Source of the DNA: Chloroflexota bacterium
GTDB taxonomy: Bacteria; Chloroflexota; UBA6077; JACCZL01
Assembly: GCA_020850535.1 (NCBI GenBank)
Contig: JADZEM010000064.1
Location: forward strand, 1 to 32,284
DNA: 32,284 bases
Direction: 5' to 3'
Within the stretch, counting starts at the first letter, position 1, and every line of letters begins with the position of its first letter. The notes under the pieces were generated by a model, which was given only the letters and a program-made list of their open reading frames with translations, did not search any database and was not told where the DNA came from. Shown piece after piece: positions 16,041 to 24,757 of the stretch. The position numbers and the translations under genes are program-made.

Positions 16041-19000
16041 TCACCGGAACGCCTCGGGGCCACCTCCGACAAACGTTTGCCACTCGCCACAGCTGTCGGT
16101 CAATCGGATCGGATTCACGGTTGCACCGCCGTTCTGAACGACGCGCTGAACGAGGATCTCGACGCTTCGGGTGCCAGCCGGTGGCCGGTAGTCAAATCCA
16201 GAGGTCTGGTTCTTCGGGCCGCTTACTGGCGACGTCACGCTGACATTGGCGTTGTCGAACGCCCTTCCTGGCTCGCCAAACTGGATGCGGCTGATGGCGC
16301 TACAGCTCGGTCGAGCGGTGATCGTGGCAGAGAGCGCCTTTGCCTCCGGCGCGGCGACGGGAGCCGGTCCGACGACCACGCCTACATTCTCCGTCTGGAA
16401 CGTTGCGCTGACGGATTCATCCTTGTTCACGGCGAGGGTGCAGGTCTGACTGTTTCCGGATGATGCACAGGCCCCGCCCCAACCGGCGAAGCTCGAAACG
16501 CCCGTTCCACTGGTCACCGCTCGCGCCGTCAACGTCACGGTGTCGCCACTGGCATAGTCCCCCGAGCAGTCCGCGCCGCATCTGACCTGCGTGTCACCGC
16601 TCTCGACAGTTCCGCCACCCGAGCCTGTCTTTCTGACCGTGATGGTGACGGGAACCTTGTTAAGGTTGCTCAGGACAGTGTTGTAGTCGAACAGGTCAAC
16701 CTTGCAATCGCCGTTGACATCGGCCAGGTTTCCGCAGGCGTTCTGCCCCATGTTCTGTGAGACGATGGTGACGTCAAACTGGTCAATCAATCCATCCCGA
16801 TTGACATCACCAGGAATCAGGTGGCGGATGCTTTGTGGTCGGAAGGTCGCGCTGACCGACTTGTCGCCGTCCACCGTGACTGAACAGACGCCGACGCCGG
16901 TGCAGGCGCCTCCCCAGCCCACGAACACCGATCCACTCGCAGGCGTCGCCGTCAGCGTGACGGTGCCATTCACCGTGCTGGATGAGCAGGTAGGGTCACA
17001 CGTGATGGCGCCGTCCTGGCTTGCGACCGTGCCGCTGCCATTGCCAGCCTTCGTGACGGTGAGCGTGGCGCTTGCCTGCGTTGACACCGCGAGATCGTAG
17101 GTGGTGCCACACCCGCCAGCGTTGGAACTCCAGCCGGTGACCTTGAGATAGACCGTACCGGAGGCTGCTGCGCGCCACTCGATGCGCGATGCGAGGTTGG
17201 CGCCGGCATCGTCATTGGTAGCGAGAACGGTAGCGCCGTCAGCCGCGTACAGTGTCAGGACCGTGTCGGACGCCAGCCCGAGGTTGGACGTGGTGATGGT
17301 GTAGGTACGGCCGGCGGTAGCGGTCAGAGTCAGCCAGTCCTCATCGCCTGCGCGGTGGAAGTTGCGCGTCTGGGTGACGCCTGGTGCACCAATCGGCTTC
17401 GCAGCCGCCTTGCTGTCGTCGTCCTCATAGCTGTCCTGGGCAGCGAAGCAGACCGGGATCGAGCTAGAGATCGTCTTGTCCGGCTGGCTGGCGCTCCCCA
17501 GCGCGCCGGTTGAGTCTGTCTGGGCGTGCAAGGTGTAGGTGGTTTCCGCCGGCGGGGCGTTCAACGCCGTTCGGCTGAGTTCAACTCCTGCCGGCACCGC
17601 CGCCCCGGTCACTCCAGGCAGTTCTACCTCGGCGGTCAGGGCGATGATCTGGCCGGGCGCAATGGGATCGGCGACCCAGGCGCGCACGCTTCCCGTGAAG
17701 TCGCCTGGCCCGGTCGGCTGGTGGTTGAGATAGAGGTCCGTGTAGAAGCCGTTTTGCGTGTCTCGTGCGCCCTGGTTCTGCACGACCACCTCAGCGAGGA
17801 TCTTGCCGCTCGGGGTGGTATAGGTGCTCAGTGCCAGGACGGCGAGATCTGGCGTTCCCGTCACCGGCTGGGGACGGGGGATCGCCGTGCCGGCGTCTGT
17901 GCGGGGCTCGGTGGTGATCGCCGCAAAGGCCCCGTAAGGGAAGCTCGTCTTGACACCGCTCGACACCCTCAGCGCGCCGAGATTCCCCTTCAGTTGTCCA
18001 CCGCCTTCCGTCGAGCCAATCTCGAAAGGCGGCGTGAAGGTGTTCAGACCGCTCTGCCCGAGCGTCCTGGCCGAGTCCAGCCCGCCGTTGACGTAGAACC
18101 GCACGTCGTTGCCGCCGTTGAAGGTGACGGCAATGTGGTTCCAGTTGCCCAGGTACGGCGCTTGTCTGAGATTGACGTTGCTTCGCACCTCGGAGGATCC
18201 GCACGGCGGACACGGCCAGACATCGAGGCGCAAGCGTCCCTCGAAGATGCTGAGCCCCCAGTTGTTGCCGCCCCCACCGTTTCCGCCGCCTGCTACCTGC
18301 CCGGCGATACGACCGTCACCGTCGCTCTCGGGCTTGTACCAGAACTCGATGGTGAAGCTGGAGAGTGGTGCGGCTGCCCCGCAGTTAAGCGAGCGGCTGT
18401 CACCGGAATTTGCGCGGTTGAACCGCAGGCCCTGGCCGAACTTCGAAGCCGCCCACTGGACGGAGGGGTTGATGGAGCAGGTCCGGTTGTTCCCGCTGGC
18501 ATCGGCGGTCGTCGAGCCGCTGCCCTCCTGGAAGAAGTACAGATAGTGGGTGTCGGCCTCCTTGAACGGGTACCAGACCTTGCTCGGGTCGGCTGGCGGT
18601 CCACCAGCGCCAGCGTGTGCGTAGTAGAGCTGGTGGGCGGAGGTGTTTGATGAGGCGGCGGCAATCGCCACGCTGGACCGGAACCAGAGGTCGATGGTGC
18701 TGCTGGTGCAGGTGGTGACCAGCCGGTCAAGCTCGGTGGCATCATTGAAGACGACGCGGAGGTCGTTGCATTTCTGACTTGAGGCCGAGGCCGCGTACAG
18801 TTCGGCGGCCGTCGGGCTGGTCGAGCCGTCGAAGCGCAGATGCACCGGATAGCCGGCCGGCAGATCGGTCGTCGGCATCTGGTTGAGGATGACGAGGTTG
18901 CGCTTCTGTCCGTAGCCGTCGTTCCACCAGGCGGTGGCCGGCCGTGCGGTCAGATCGATGCGCGTCGAGGCGCTGGGCGTGGATGGATAGTCGGCCTGAT

Positions 19001-22000
19001 TCGACGCCCGGTCGGTTGCGCGGCAACGGAAGGCGTAGCCATGCCCTGGCAAGCCGTTGAACAGATCAAAGGTCTTGGCAGCCGGGACATCCACGAGCCA
19101 GTCGGTCCAGGTGGACCCTGGCCGGCTGGTGTCCTGGTACTGGATGTCGAAGCTCCGGACGCCCGCAGCGTTGTCCGTCCCGGCCCAGCTTACCTGGAAG
19201 ACGGAGTCAGTCTGAACCCCTGTGATCGTCTGCACCGTGCAGCCTGGGTCGACGCGGTCAATGCCGAACCAGATGTTGGCCCCGGAGTCGCCCGCGCCGG
19301 CGCTATTCCTTGCGCGGACGCTCCAGTACAGTCTGGCGTGATCCTGGCTGAACGTGTGTGAGTAGCTGGTCGCTCCGGCCGGGATATTGGGCACGTCGAG
19401 CACGGGGGAGCTGTCGCTCCAGGGATCGGCTTGCGTGCTGACGCGGAGTTCGTAGCTGTCCGTTCGCAAGGGCGGATTCGGCCCGTCGCTTCTGATGTCA
19501 GGATCCCACTGGAAGGTGATCGTCCGCTCGCCCCACCAGGTGCCGTTGATGTCGAACGAGGCTGGCGTCACCGCCTTGGGAGCGGGCGGGCGCATGAACG
19601 GGATCGTGTGAACGAAGGTGGTCGTGGCGCTGGCGCCTGAGTCCGGCTTGGTGGCGCTGACCCGGATGACATGGGGTCCCGTCACGTAGCGCTGGGAACG
19701 GATCCACCAGCCGTGGACGTTCGCCTGAGTGCAGTCTGGCGCCGCACTCGGCCCATAGTGATCCAGCAGCGCCCAGGGGCCGTTCTCGGTGCCGTCAGCA
19801 GCAAGGTTGATCCAGGCGCGGACTTCTGGACCCTGAATCCCCCCGTAGGTCACTGGTACGCAGATATGCGTCTCATCAGCATCCGTGACCTGGTGAACGG
19901 CTGGCCCGCCAATCGACACGCCGCCCTGTGCCACGCTGAAGTGCCAGGTCTCCTGGCTCCAGCCAGACTCGTTGCTGCCGTCGCCGGCCCTGGCGCGCCA
20001 GCCATAGGTGCCCGGCGAGACGGTCGGCTGCCAGCAGGTGCTGCCAGTCCAGCCGCTGTTGTTGACCGGGTTCCCTGGACCGTCGAGCATCTCGAAGTAG
20101 TACTGGACGGGGTTGCCGTCTGGATCGCTGCTCGGATGGACGCACATCTGGACGCCCGTGGACGCGCCAGCCGCGTCCTTCAGGAACCAGTCATACGGTT
20201 CCTTGAGCGCGGGGCGATCTGGCGGCCGGCCCGTGGGCGCGGGTGAGCCGGTCAGCGTGTAGGACATGACGTGCCGCTCAGGATTCGCCCAGTTCGGATC
20301 ATTCTTGGTAGCGATCTCGAACGAGACGGCGTTGCTCCCACGTGGCAGCGTCGACGTATCCCAGTCTGCGCTGATCTCCAGTTGATCGCCGATCTGCCGG
20401 AGGTTGGCCTGCTCTCCAAATGCTTGATTGCCCGCGACAAAGCGCATCGACCGGAACTCTGGGAAGTAGCGGATCCGCCCGACCAGCCGGACGCGCTGCG
20501 CGGGTGAGGGTGCCGGCGGATTGGCGTCGAAGAGGAGCATGTGGCCGCTGGGTGAGCCGGTACTCCCGCCGCTGCTGGGAGTCTTGACCTGGATGTTCAC
20601 CCAGACGGTCCCGCCGCCGCCGCTGCTGACGCTGACGCCCTGTGCGTTCTTGAGCTGCCAGTTCCCCTGGTACCGGCCGCCGGCCTGGGGCGCGGTCAGC
20701 GTGACGCTAATATCCGCCGTCTGGTTGGGGGCGGTGGTCGGCACCGACACAGAGCCCGGCGCGCCGAGTTGATTGCCGTTGGTAAACGCGAGGGAATAGC
20801 CCGTCCAGGTGCACGTGCCCGTGTTCCTGATGCGCCAGGTCTTGACGAAGGACTGACCGGCCGCCATCGTCGTGCCATCAGGGAAGGTGACATCGCTGAC
20901 AAAGGCCGCCGTGCTCGTACAGCTACCCTGAATGGGGGCAGCCTGCTGAACACTGCCGGTCCGGAATGCCGCCGCCGCAGGAGGACTCGTACCTGCGGCA
21001 TTGATGGCCATAACACGCCAGAAGTAGTTCGTGTTGCTTTGTAGCACGGGCGAGGGCGCGAATGATGTCGCGGAGATCTGCTGATTCACGGCGAGCGAAC
21101 TGAAGGTCGCGCCCGTGCTCAATTGCACACGGTACGACGTTGCGCCATTGACGCTCTGCCAGACAAGCGGAGCGTTCGTGGCAATGTTCTCACCGATGGG
21201 ACTCAGCAGCCGTGGCGCTGCAGGGGGCTTGCCTCCCGAGAGGCGATAGGCGCGCAGGAGGTACTGGCTCGTCGCTGAACCGCCGTGAAAAGCAAAGTAC
21301 GATGCTACACCGATATCCGCGACAATCTGCGCGGCTTTGAGCGCCTTGAAGAATTCGGCGAATCCAACCAGCATAAGGTCAATACCTGAGATAGGCAGTG
21401 AAACAGAAGCTGCCGTAGCGAGTCTCTTAAGGAACTCATGGCCGTTGGGAGAATGAAGAAATTCAGCCAGTCTATCTGCTACGCTCGAATAGCACAGGAG
21501 CGCCTTGGTTTCGTTGAATCCATTTGTTTCATAGAGATCACGAAAGCATTGGAGATCCATGTAGATCATGAGAGATTCATAGAGGACTGGAGAAACTTTG
21601 AGAACGTCAGAAATCTTCTCCGCCAAGGTACTCTTTCCGATCGGTGAAAAGGCGCTCAGCAACTCAATCGCGTTGACTAGTGTGCTAAAGATGAGAGCTT
21701 GCTTTTCGAGTACTCCTCCCCGAATGCCAATGGTCTGGATAGTAGAGGAGAACTGGACTGTGTACCGCACCTTGTCGCGTGGGGGGACAATTTTCAGGAG
21801 ATCAAAGGCTCTATCTTCGACACGGGCAGGGGTAAAGAGGTTCGGCCCAGCAGGAGAACTCGTGATCGAGTAGCCGAGGAATAGCGCCGTGAGTGGATTC
21901 TCGATCTCGATTTCCGCCGATGCGCCGCTTGTAGTGCTTCTGATTTCGGAAGCGATGTGCGCTTGCAGTGTGTTGTAGAGCATCGTCGGCGCCAACGAGA

Positions 22001-22124
22001 GATGGTCCGGGATCGTCTGGGCGTACGTTGAGGCCGGCGGGATCAGTACGTGTGACAGGAGCAGCAACACAAGCACAGTGGTCATGCCGTGAATGAGCCT
22101 GCGTGACTGTCTCAGTGTGCTCAT
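16041..22124 (-). CDS. Giant secreted modular protein (NBR1-Ig, FN3, DUF2341, LamG, PPC, dockerin-like)
   Basis: The precursor has 2027 residues. Order by residue: signal peptide 1-36 (cut near TYAQ); a helical domain I do not recognise, 37-300; FN3 302-391; NBR1-like Ig 400-513 (KTWRIRNTGTCTWTGY); Gly/Ser linker; Ig/FN3-like modules to about 1058; DUF2341 (TAWWNDGYGQKRNLVI) 1063-1175; LamG-like lectin fold 1185-1400; CARDB-like 1425-1555; PPC domain (DSYEDDDSKAAAKPIG) 1562-1680; a bacterial repeat (FVGWGGACTG) 1687-1761; a dockerin-like pair of calcium loops (DVNRDGLIDQFD, DVNGDCKVDLFD) 1770-1822; a second bacterial repeat; and a C-terminal domain. There is no catalytic domain, LPXTG or membrane anchor. 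The ATG at 22124 has AGAGG nine bases upstream. DNA for the N-terminal domain is about 44% GC, far below its neighbours. Likely a carbohydrate-adhesive or scaffold-associated exoprotein; this role is inference. Confidence 0.92.
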   Translation of the reverse strand: MSTLRQSRRLIHGMTTVLVLLLLSHVLIPPASTYAQTIPDHLSLAPTMLYNTLQAHIASEIRSTTSGASAEIEIENPLTALFLGYSITSSPAGPNLFTPARVEDRAFDLLKIVPPRDKVRYTVQFSSTIQTIGIRGGVLEKQALIFSTLVNAIELLSAFSPIGKSTLAEKISDVLKVSPVLYESLMIYMDLQCFRDLYETNGFNETKALLCYSSVADRLAEFLHSPNGHEFLKRLATAASVSLPISGIDLMLVGFAEFFKALKAAQIVADIGVASYFAFHGGSATSQYLLRAYRLSGGKPPAAPRLLSPIGENIATNAPLVWQSVNGATSYRVQLSTGATFSSLAVNQQISATSFAPSPVLQSNTNYFWRVMAINAAGTSPPAAAAFRTGSVQQAAPIQGSCTSTAAFVSDVTFPDGTTMAAGQSFVKTWRIRNTGTCTWTGYSLAFTNGNQLGAPGSVSVPTTAPNQTADISVTLTAPQAGGRYQGNWQLKNAQGVSVSSGGGGTVWVNIQVKTPSSGGSTGSPSGHMLLFDANPPAPSPAQRVRLVGRIRYFPEFRSMRFVAGNQAFGEQANLRQIGDQLEISADWDTSTLPRGSNAVSFEIATKNDPNWANPERHVMSYTLTGSPAPTGRPPDRPALKEPYDWFLKDAAGASTGVQMCVHPSSDPDGNPVQYYFEMLDGPGNPVNNSGWTGSTCWQPTVSPGTYGWRARAGDGSNESGWSQETWHFSVAQGGVSIGGPAVHQVTDADETHICVPVTYGGIQGPEVRAWINLAADGTENGPWALLDHYGPSAAPDCTQANVHGWWIRSQRYVTGPHVIRVSATKPDSGASATTTFVHTIPFMRPPAPKAVTPASFDINGTWWGERTITFQWDPDIRSDGPNPPLRTDSYELRVSTQADPWSDSSPVLDVPNIPAGATSYSHTFSQDHARLYWSVRARNSAGAGDSGANIWFGIDRVDPGCTVQTITGVQTDSVFQVSWAGTDNAAGVRSFDIQYQDTSRPGSTWTDWLVDVPAAKTFDLFNGLPGHGYAFRCRATDRASNQADYPSTPSASTRIDLTARPATAWWNDGYGQKRNLVILNQMPTTDLPAGYPVHLRFDGSTSPTAAELYAASASSQKCNDLRVVFNDATELDRLVTTCTSSTIDLWFRSSVAIAAASSNTSAHQLYYAHAGAGGPPADPSKVWYPFKEADTHYLYFFQEGSGSTTADASGNNRTCSINPSVQWAASKFGQGLRFNRANSGDSRSLNCGAAAPLSSFTIEFWYKPESDGDGRIAGQVAGGGNGGGGNNWGLSIFEGRLRLDVWPCPPCGSSEVRSNVNLRQAPYLGNWNHIAVTFNGGNDVRFYVNGGLDSARTLGQSGLNTFTPPFEIGSTEGGGQLKGNLGALRVSSGVKTSFPYGAFAAITTEPRTDAGTAIPRPQPVTGTPDLAVLALSTYTTPSGKILAEVVVQNQGARDTQNGFYTDLYLNHQPTGPGDFTGSVRAWVADPIAPGQIIALTAEVELPGVTGAAVPAGVELSRTALNAPPAETTYTLHAQTDSTGALGSASQPDKTISSSIPVCFAAQDSYEDDDSKAAAKPIGAPGVTQTRNFHRAGDEDWLTLTATAGRTYTITTSNLGLASDTVLTLYAADGATVLATNDDAGANLASRIEWRAAASGTVYLKVTGWSSNAGGCGTTYDLAVSTQASATLTVTKAGNGSGTVASQDGAITCDPTCSSSTVNGTVTLTATPASGSVFVGWGGACTGVGVCSVTVDGDKSVSATFRPQSIRHLIPGDVNRDGLIDQFDVTIVSQNMGQNACGNLADVNGDCKVDLFDYNTVLSNLNKVPVTITVRKTGSGGGTVESGDTQVRCGADCSGDYASGDTVTLTARAVTSGTGVSSFAGWGGACASSGNSQTCTLAVNKDESVSATFQTENVGVVVGPAPVAAPEAKALSATITARPSCSAISRIQFGEPGRAFDNANVSVTSPVSGPKNQTSGFDYRPPAGTRSVEILVQRVVQNGGATVNPIRLTDSCGEWQTFVGGGPEAFR

Positions 22125-22262
22125 GTGCAGCGTCCTCTCAGTCGAAGTCCAGGGCATGCAGCGGCCAGGGGCGGTGCTCCCCAGCACGACGGCATCAGGG
22201 GTCCATCGTTGGTACGCGCAGCGGCAATGCTGCATCGACGCCTACGCATGGACGCCACGCTC

Positions 22263-22290
22263 AGTATACAGAACGATTCGCAGCTGTCAA
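22263..22290 (-). promoter_or_regulatory. Sigma-70-type promoter for the giant protein gene
   Basis: On the minus strand TTGACA (22290-22285) is followed after 16 nt by TATACT (22268-22263). The match to consensus is strong in a GC-rich genome. It predicts transcription from about 22256 and a 5' leader of about 130 nt before the ATG at 22124. Confidence 0.75.
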
Positions 22291-22501
22291 GGCGTGGCAA
22301 CGCGATTCGGGAAGAACTCAACTCCGCCTACAGGCAATGTCAGAGGCCAAGGTAGCTGCAAATCGAACGTACTTGCCGAGTCGCGGCCACCCTGGCCTCT
22401 GATTCATTGTCGACTGCGCGCTGTTATTCACATCAGCGATGAGGAATCCTGCTGCCGCACGAGCAAAGGGGCAGATGGCTGGCGGAGAGCGCAAGCCCCC
22501 C

Positions 22502-22709
22502 TGTCATGTTGAGCGAAGCGAAACACCTCACCCGCTGACCGTCAACGCTCGTGTCACTCGCTGACGCGATCTTGCCGGTCAGCGGGTGACATAGCCGCTT
22601 CAAACGATGCGGACTCCCAGTTGTCATCCTGAACGCAGTGAAGGACCTCACCCGCTGACCGTCAAGATCGCGTCAGCGGGTGAGGTGTTTCGCTGCGCTC
22701 AACATGACA
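22502..22709. repeat. Nested double copy of the dispersed palindrome
   Basis: Two half-related copies of the 452-540 element sit together. The left arm of the first (from 22502) pairs with the right arm of the second (ending 22709). They share the signature change AAACACCTC/GAGGTGTTT that neither shares with its own nearest partner. Between them, 22560-22588 and 22649-22677 are inverted copies with one mismatch in 29. The outer pairing continues beyond the element (GCAAGCC at 22491, GGCTTGC at 22717-22723). The whole can fold as one long stacked hairpin downstream of the permease gene ending at 22793. Confidence 0.85.
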
Positions 22710-22747
22710 ACTGGGGCTTGCAGGCGCTGCACGAGATGACGGTCCGC

Positions 22748-22815
22748 TAGCCCTTGACCGCTCCTGCCCTTAGCCCTTGATCGCGCTCGCCGCTAGCCCT
22801 TGACCGCGCCGGCCG
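22748..22815. repeat. Three 23-bp tandem copies of the permease 3' end
   Basis: The word TAGCCCTTGA(C/T)CGC starts at 22748, 22771 and 22794, exactly 23 nt apart. The copy at 22794 overlaps the stop codon and last codons (VKG-stop) of the permease. The other two repeat that ending downstream, each keeping a stop codon. Confidence 0.85.
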
Positions 22816-23695
22816 TCAGCCCGGAGATGATCCGCCGCTGGAACAGCAGCACCATCACCACCAGCGGCAGCGTGATCACGATTGACGCCGCCGTGATCTG
22901 CCCCCACGGGTACTGCGACGCGATGTCCGCCCCCTCGAACTGGGCGATGGCGACCGTCGCCGTCAGGCGGTTCGGCTGGCTCATGAACGTCCGCGCGAAC
23001 AGAAACTCGTTCCAGGCCTGGATGAACAGCAGGATCGCCGCCGTGAACACGCCCGGCGCGGCCAGCGGCACCATGATCTTGAAGAACGCCTGCATCCGCG
23101 TGCAGCCGTCCACCCGCGCCGACTCCTCAAGCTCGGCCGGCAGATCGCTGAAGAACGCCGTCAGCGTCCAGATGCAGATCGGCAGCGTGAACGTCACGTT
23201 CGGCAGGATCAGCGCCAGGTAGTTGTTCGTCAGGCCCCAGGCGTTGAACTGCCGGAACAGCGGCCCGATGATCGCGATGCCCGGGAACATCGCGATGGCC
23301 AGCACCAGCGCCAGCAGCAGGTTCTTGAACGGGAAGTCCAGCCGGGCGATGGCGTAGGCGCAGAACGCCCCGATCACAATCGAGATCGCCGTGGCCGAGG
23401 ATGCTACGATCACGCTGTTCAGCAGCGCCCAGCGGAAGCGGTCCAGCCCGAAGATGTCCCGGTAGTTGACCAGGTCGGGCGGGGCCGGCAGGTAGCTGAT
23501 CGGCACGTCGTAGATCGTCGTCGGGCCCTTGAGCGACGTGATGAACGTCCACACGAACGGCGCGAGGCAGAACACCACGAACAGCACGACGAACAGGTAG
23601 AACCCGATCCCGCCGAAGAGCTGGGTGCGCGACTGGCCGCCAGCCGCCAGCCCCGGGAACAGGCCAGACGGCGCGGTCCTCGCTGGCACGGTCAT
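22793..23695 (-). CDS. Carbohydrate ABC transporter permease, MalG-like (second importer)
   Basis: This 300-residue CUT1 permease has six predicted helices. The EAA loop ELEESARVDGCTRMQAF is followed by VPLAAPG, and the end is GLTAGAVKG. The ATG at 23695 has GGGAG seven bases upstream and overlaps the upstream stop by four bases (ATGA), so translation is coupled. It is the last gene of the second importer operon. As in the first operon, no ATPase follows. The 3' end is triplicated in 23-bp steps just beyond its stop. Confidence 0.95.
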   Translation of the reverse strand: MTVPARTAPSGLFPGLAAGGQSRTQLFGGIGFYLFVVLFVVFCLAPFVWTFITSLKGPTTIYDVPISYLPAPPDLVNYRDIFGLDRFRWALLNSVIVASSATAISIVIGAFCAYAIARLDFPFKNLLLALVLAIAMFPGIAIIGPLFRQFNAWGLTNNYLALILPNVTFTLPICIWTLTAFFSDLPAELEESARVDGCTRMQAFFKIMVPLAAPGVFTAAILLFIQAWNEFLFARTFMSQPNRLTATVAIAQFEGADIASQYPWGQITAASIVITLPLVVMVLLFQRRIISGLTAGAVKG

Positions 23696-24657
23696 CGGCG
23701 TGCTCCCTGCGTCGGCGCACCCAGCACCTTGATGTAGATGAAGCTGATGAACATCACCAGGAAGAAGGTCATCACGGCGAGCGTCGAGCCGTACCCGAAG
23801 TTCAAACTGGTGAAGAACGTGTTGTAGGTGTAGAGCACCACCGTCTCGGTGGACTTGCCAGGGCCGCCGTTCGTCAGCACGCGCGGCAGATCGAACATGC
23901 GGACGGCGTCGATGGTGCGGAACAGCAGCGCCACCAGGATCGTCGGCTTGATGATCGGCAGCGTCACCCGCCAGAACGTCTGCCAGGCGTTCGCGCCGTC
24001 GAGCGAGGCCGCCTCGTACAGCTCGCCGGGGATCAGCTGCAGCCCGGCCAGCAGCAGCAGGGCCATGAACGGCGTCGTCTTCCAGATCTCCGCGCCGATC
24101 ATCGCCCAGATCGTCACGTCCGGCCGCACCAGGAAGATGATCGGCGAGTCGATGACGCCAATCCGCATCAGAAGGTCGTTGGCGACGCCGTAGCGGCCGT
24201 CGTAGATCCACGCCCACATCTTGGCCGAGACGACGGTCGTCAGCGCCCAGGGCACCAGCACCGAGGCCCGCACGATGCCCCGCCCCACGAAGTTGCGGTT
24301 GATCAGCAGGGCGATGATCATCCCCAGGATCAGCTCGACGAACACCGAGACGCCCGCCACCAGCCCCGTCACGCTCAGCGAGTTCAACAGCGCGTCATCG
24401 CTCAGCGCGGTGATGTAGTTGTCCAGGCCCACGAACGGGCGCGGCGCATTTTCGAACTTGAGGCTGATCTGAAACAGGCTGTCGAGGATGGTGCCGGCCA
24501 GCGGGATGACGGCGATCACGAGGATCGTCAGGACCGCCGGGGCAGCCAGCAACAGCCCGAGTCGCGCGTCGGCGTGCTGCTGCGTGCTGCCTCTACCCCT
24601 GGCGCCCAACAGGTTACCGACCGCCAACCGTCCTGAGACCCGCGCAGTTGTTGCCAT
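23692..24657 (-). CDS. Carbohydrate ABC transporter permease, MalF-like (second importer)
   Basis: This 321-residue CUT1 permease has a first helix at LGLLLAAPAVLTILVIAVIP, EAA loop ELYEAASLDGANAWQTF followed by LPIIKP, and LTNGGPGKST. The ATG at 24657 has GGAGG four bases upstream (start of the MATTARVS sequence); an in-frame extension to 24732 covers the intercistronic hairpin and is unlikely to be translated. It lies 100 nt after the binding-protein gene and overlaps the next permease by four bases. Confidence 0.95.
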   Translation of the reverse strand: MATTARVSGRLAVGNLLGARGRGSTQQHADARLGLLLAAPAVLTILVIAVIPLAGTILDSLFQISLKFENAPRPFVGLDNYITALSDDALLNSLSVTGLVAGVSVFVELILGMIIALLINRNFVGRGIVRASVLVPWALTTVVSAKMWAWIYDGRYGVANDLLMRIGVIDSPIIFLVRPDVTIWAMIGAEIWKTTPFMALLLLAGLQLIPGELYEAASLDGANAWQTFWRVTLPIIKPTILVALLFRTIDAVRMFDLPRVLTNGGPGKSTETVVLYTYNTFFTSLNFGYGSTLAVMTFFLVMFISFIYIKVLGAPTQGARR

Positions 24658-24697
24658 CACCCCTCCTCTCTCGGGAAGGCCGCTGCCGGACAGACGA

Positions 24698-24730
24698 GCA
24701 AGGCCGGGAGCTGTCGCTCCCGAGCCTTGC
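24698..24730 (-). terminator. Intercistronic hairpin between binding protein and permease genes
   Basis: GCAAGGC-CGGGAGC, loop TGTC, GCTCCCG-(A)-GCCTTGC: 14 base pairs with one bulged base. It sits in the 100-nt gap after the binding-protein gene. As in other sugar importers, such a stem can protect the upstream message or terminate part of the transcripts, making binding protein more abundant than permease. Confidence 0.7.
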
Positions 24731-24757
24731 ATGGCGCCATGGCGACGGAGGTTCCCG

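Noticed and set aside
22502-22709. Insertion sequence remnant
   Set aside because: No transposase fragment in any frame and the total length is too small. A non-autonomous palindromic element fits better.
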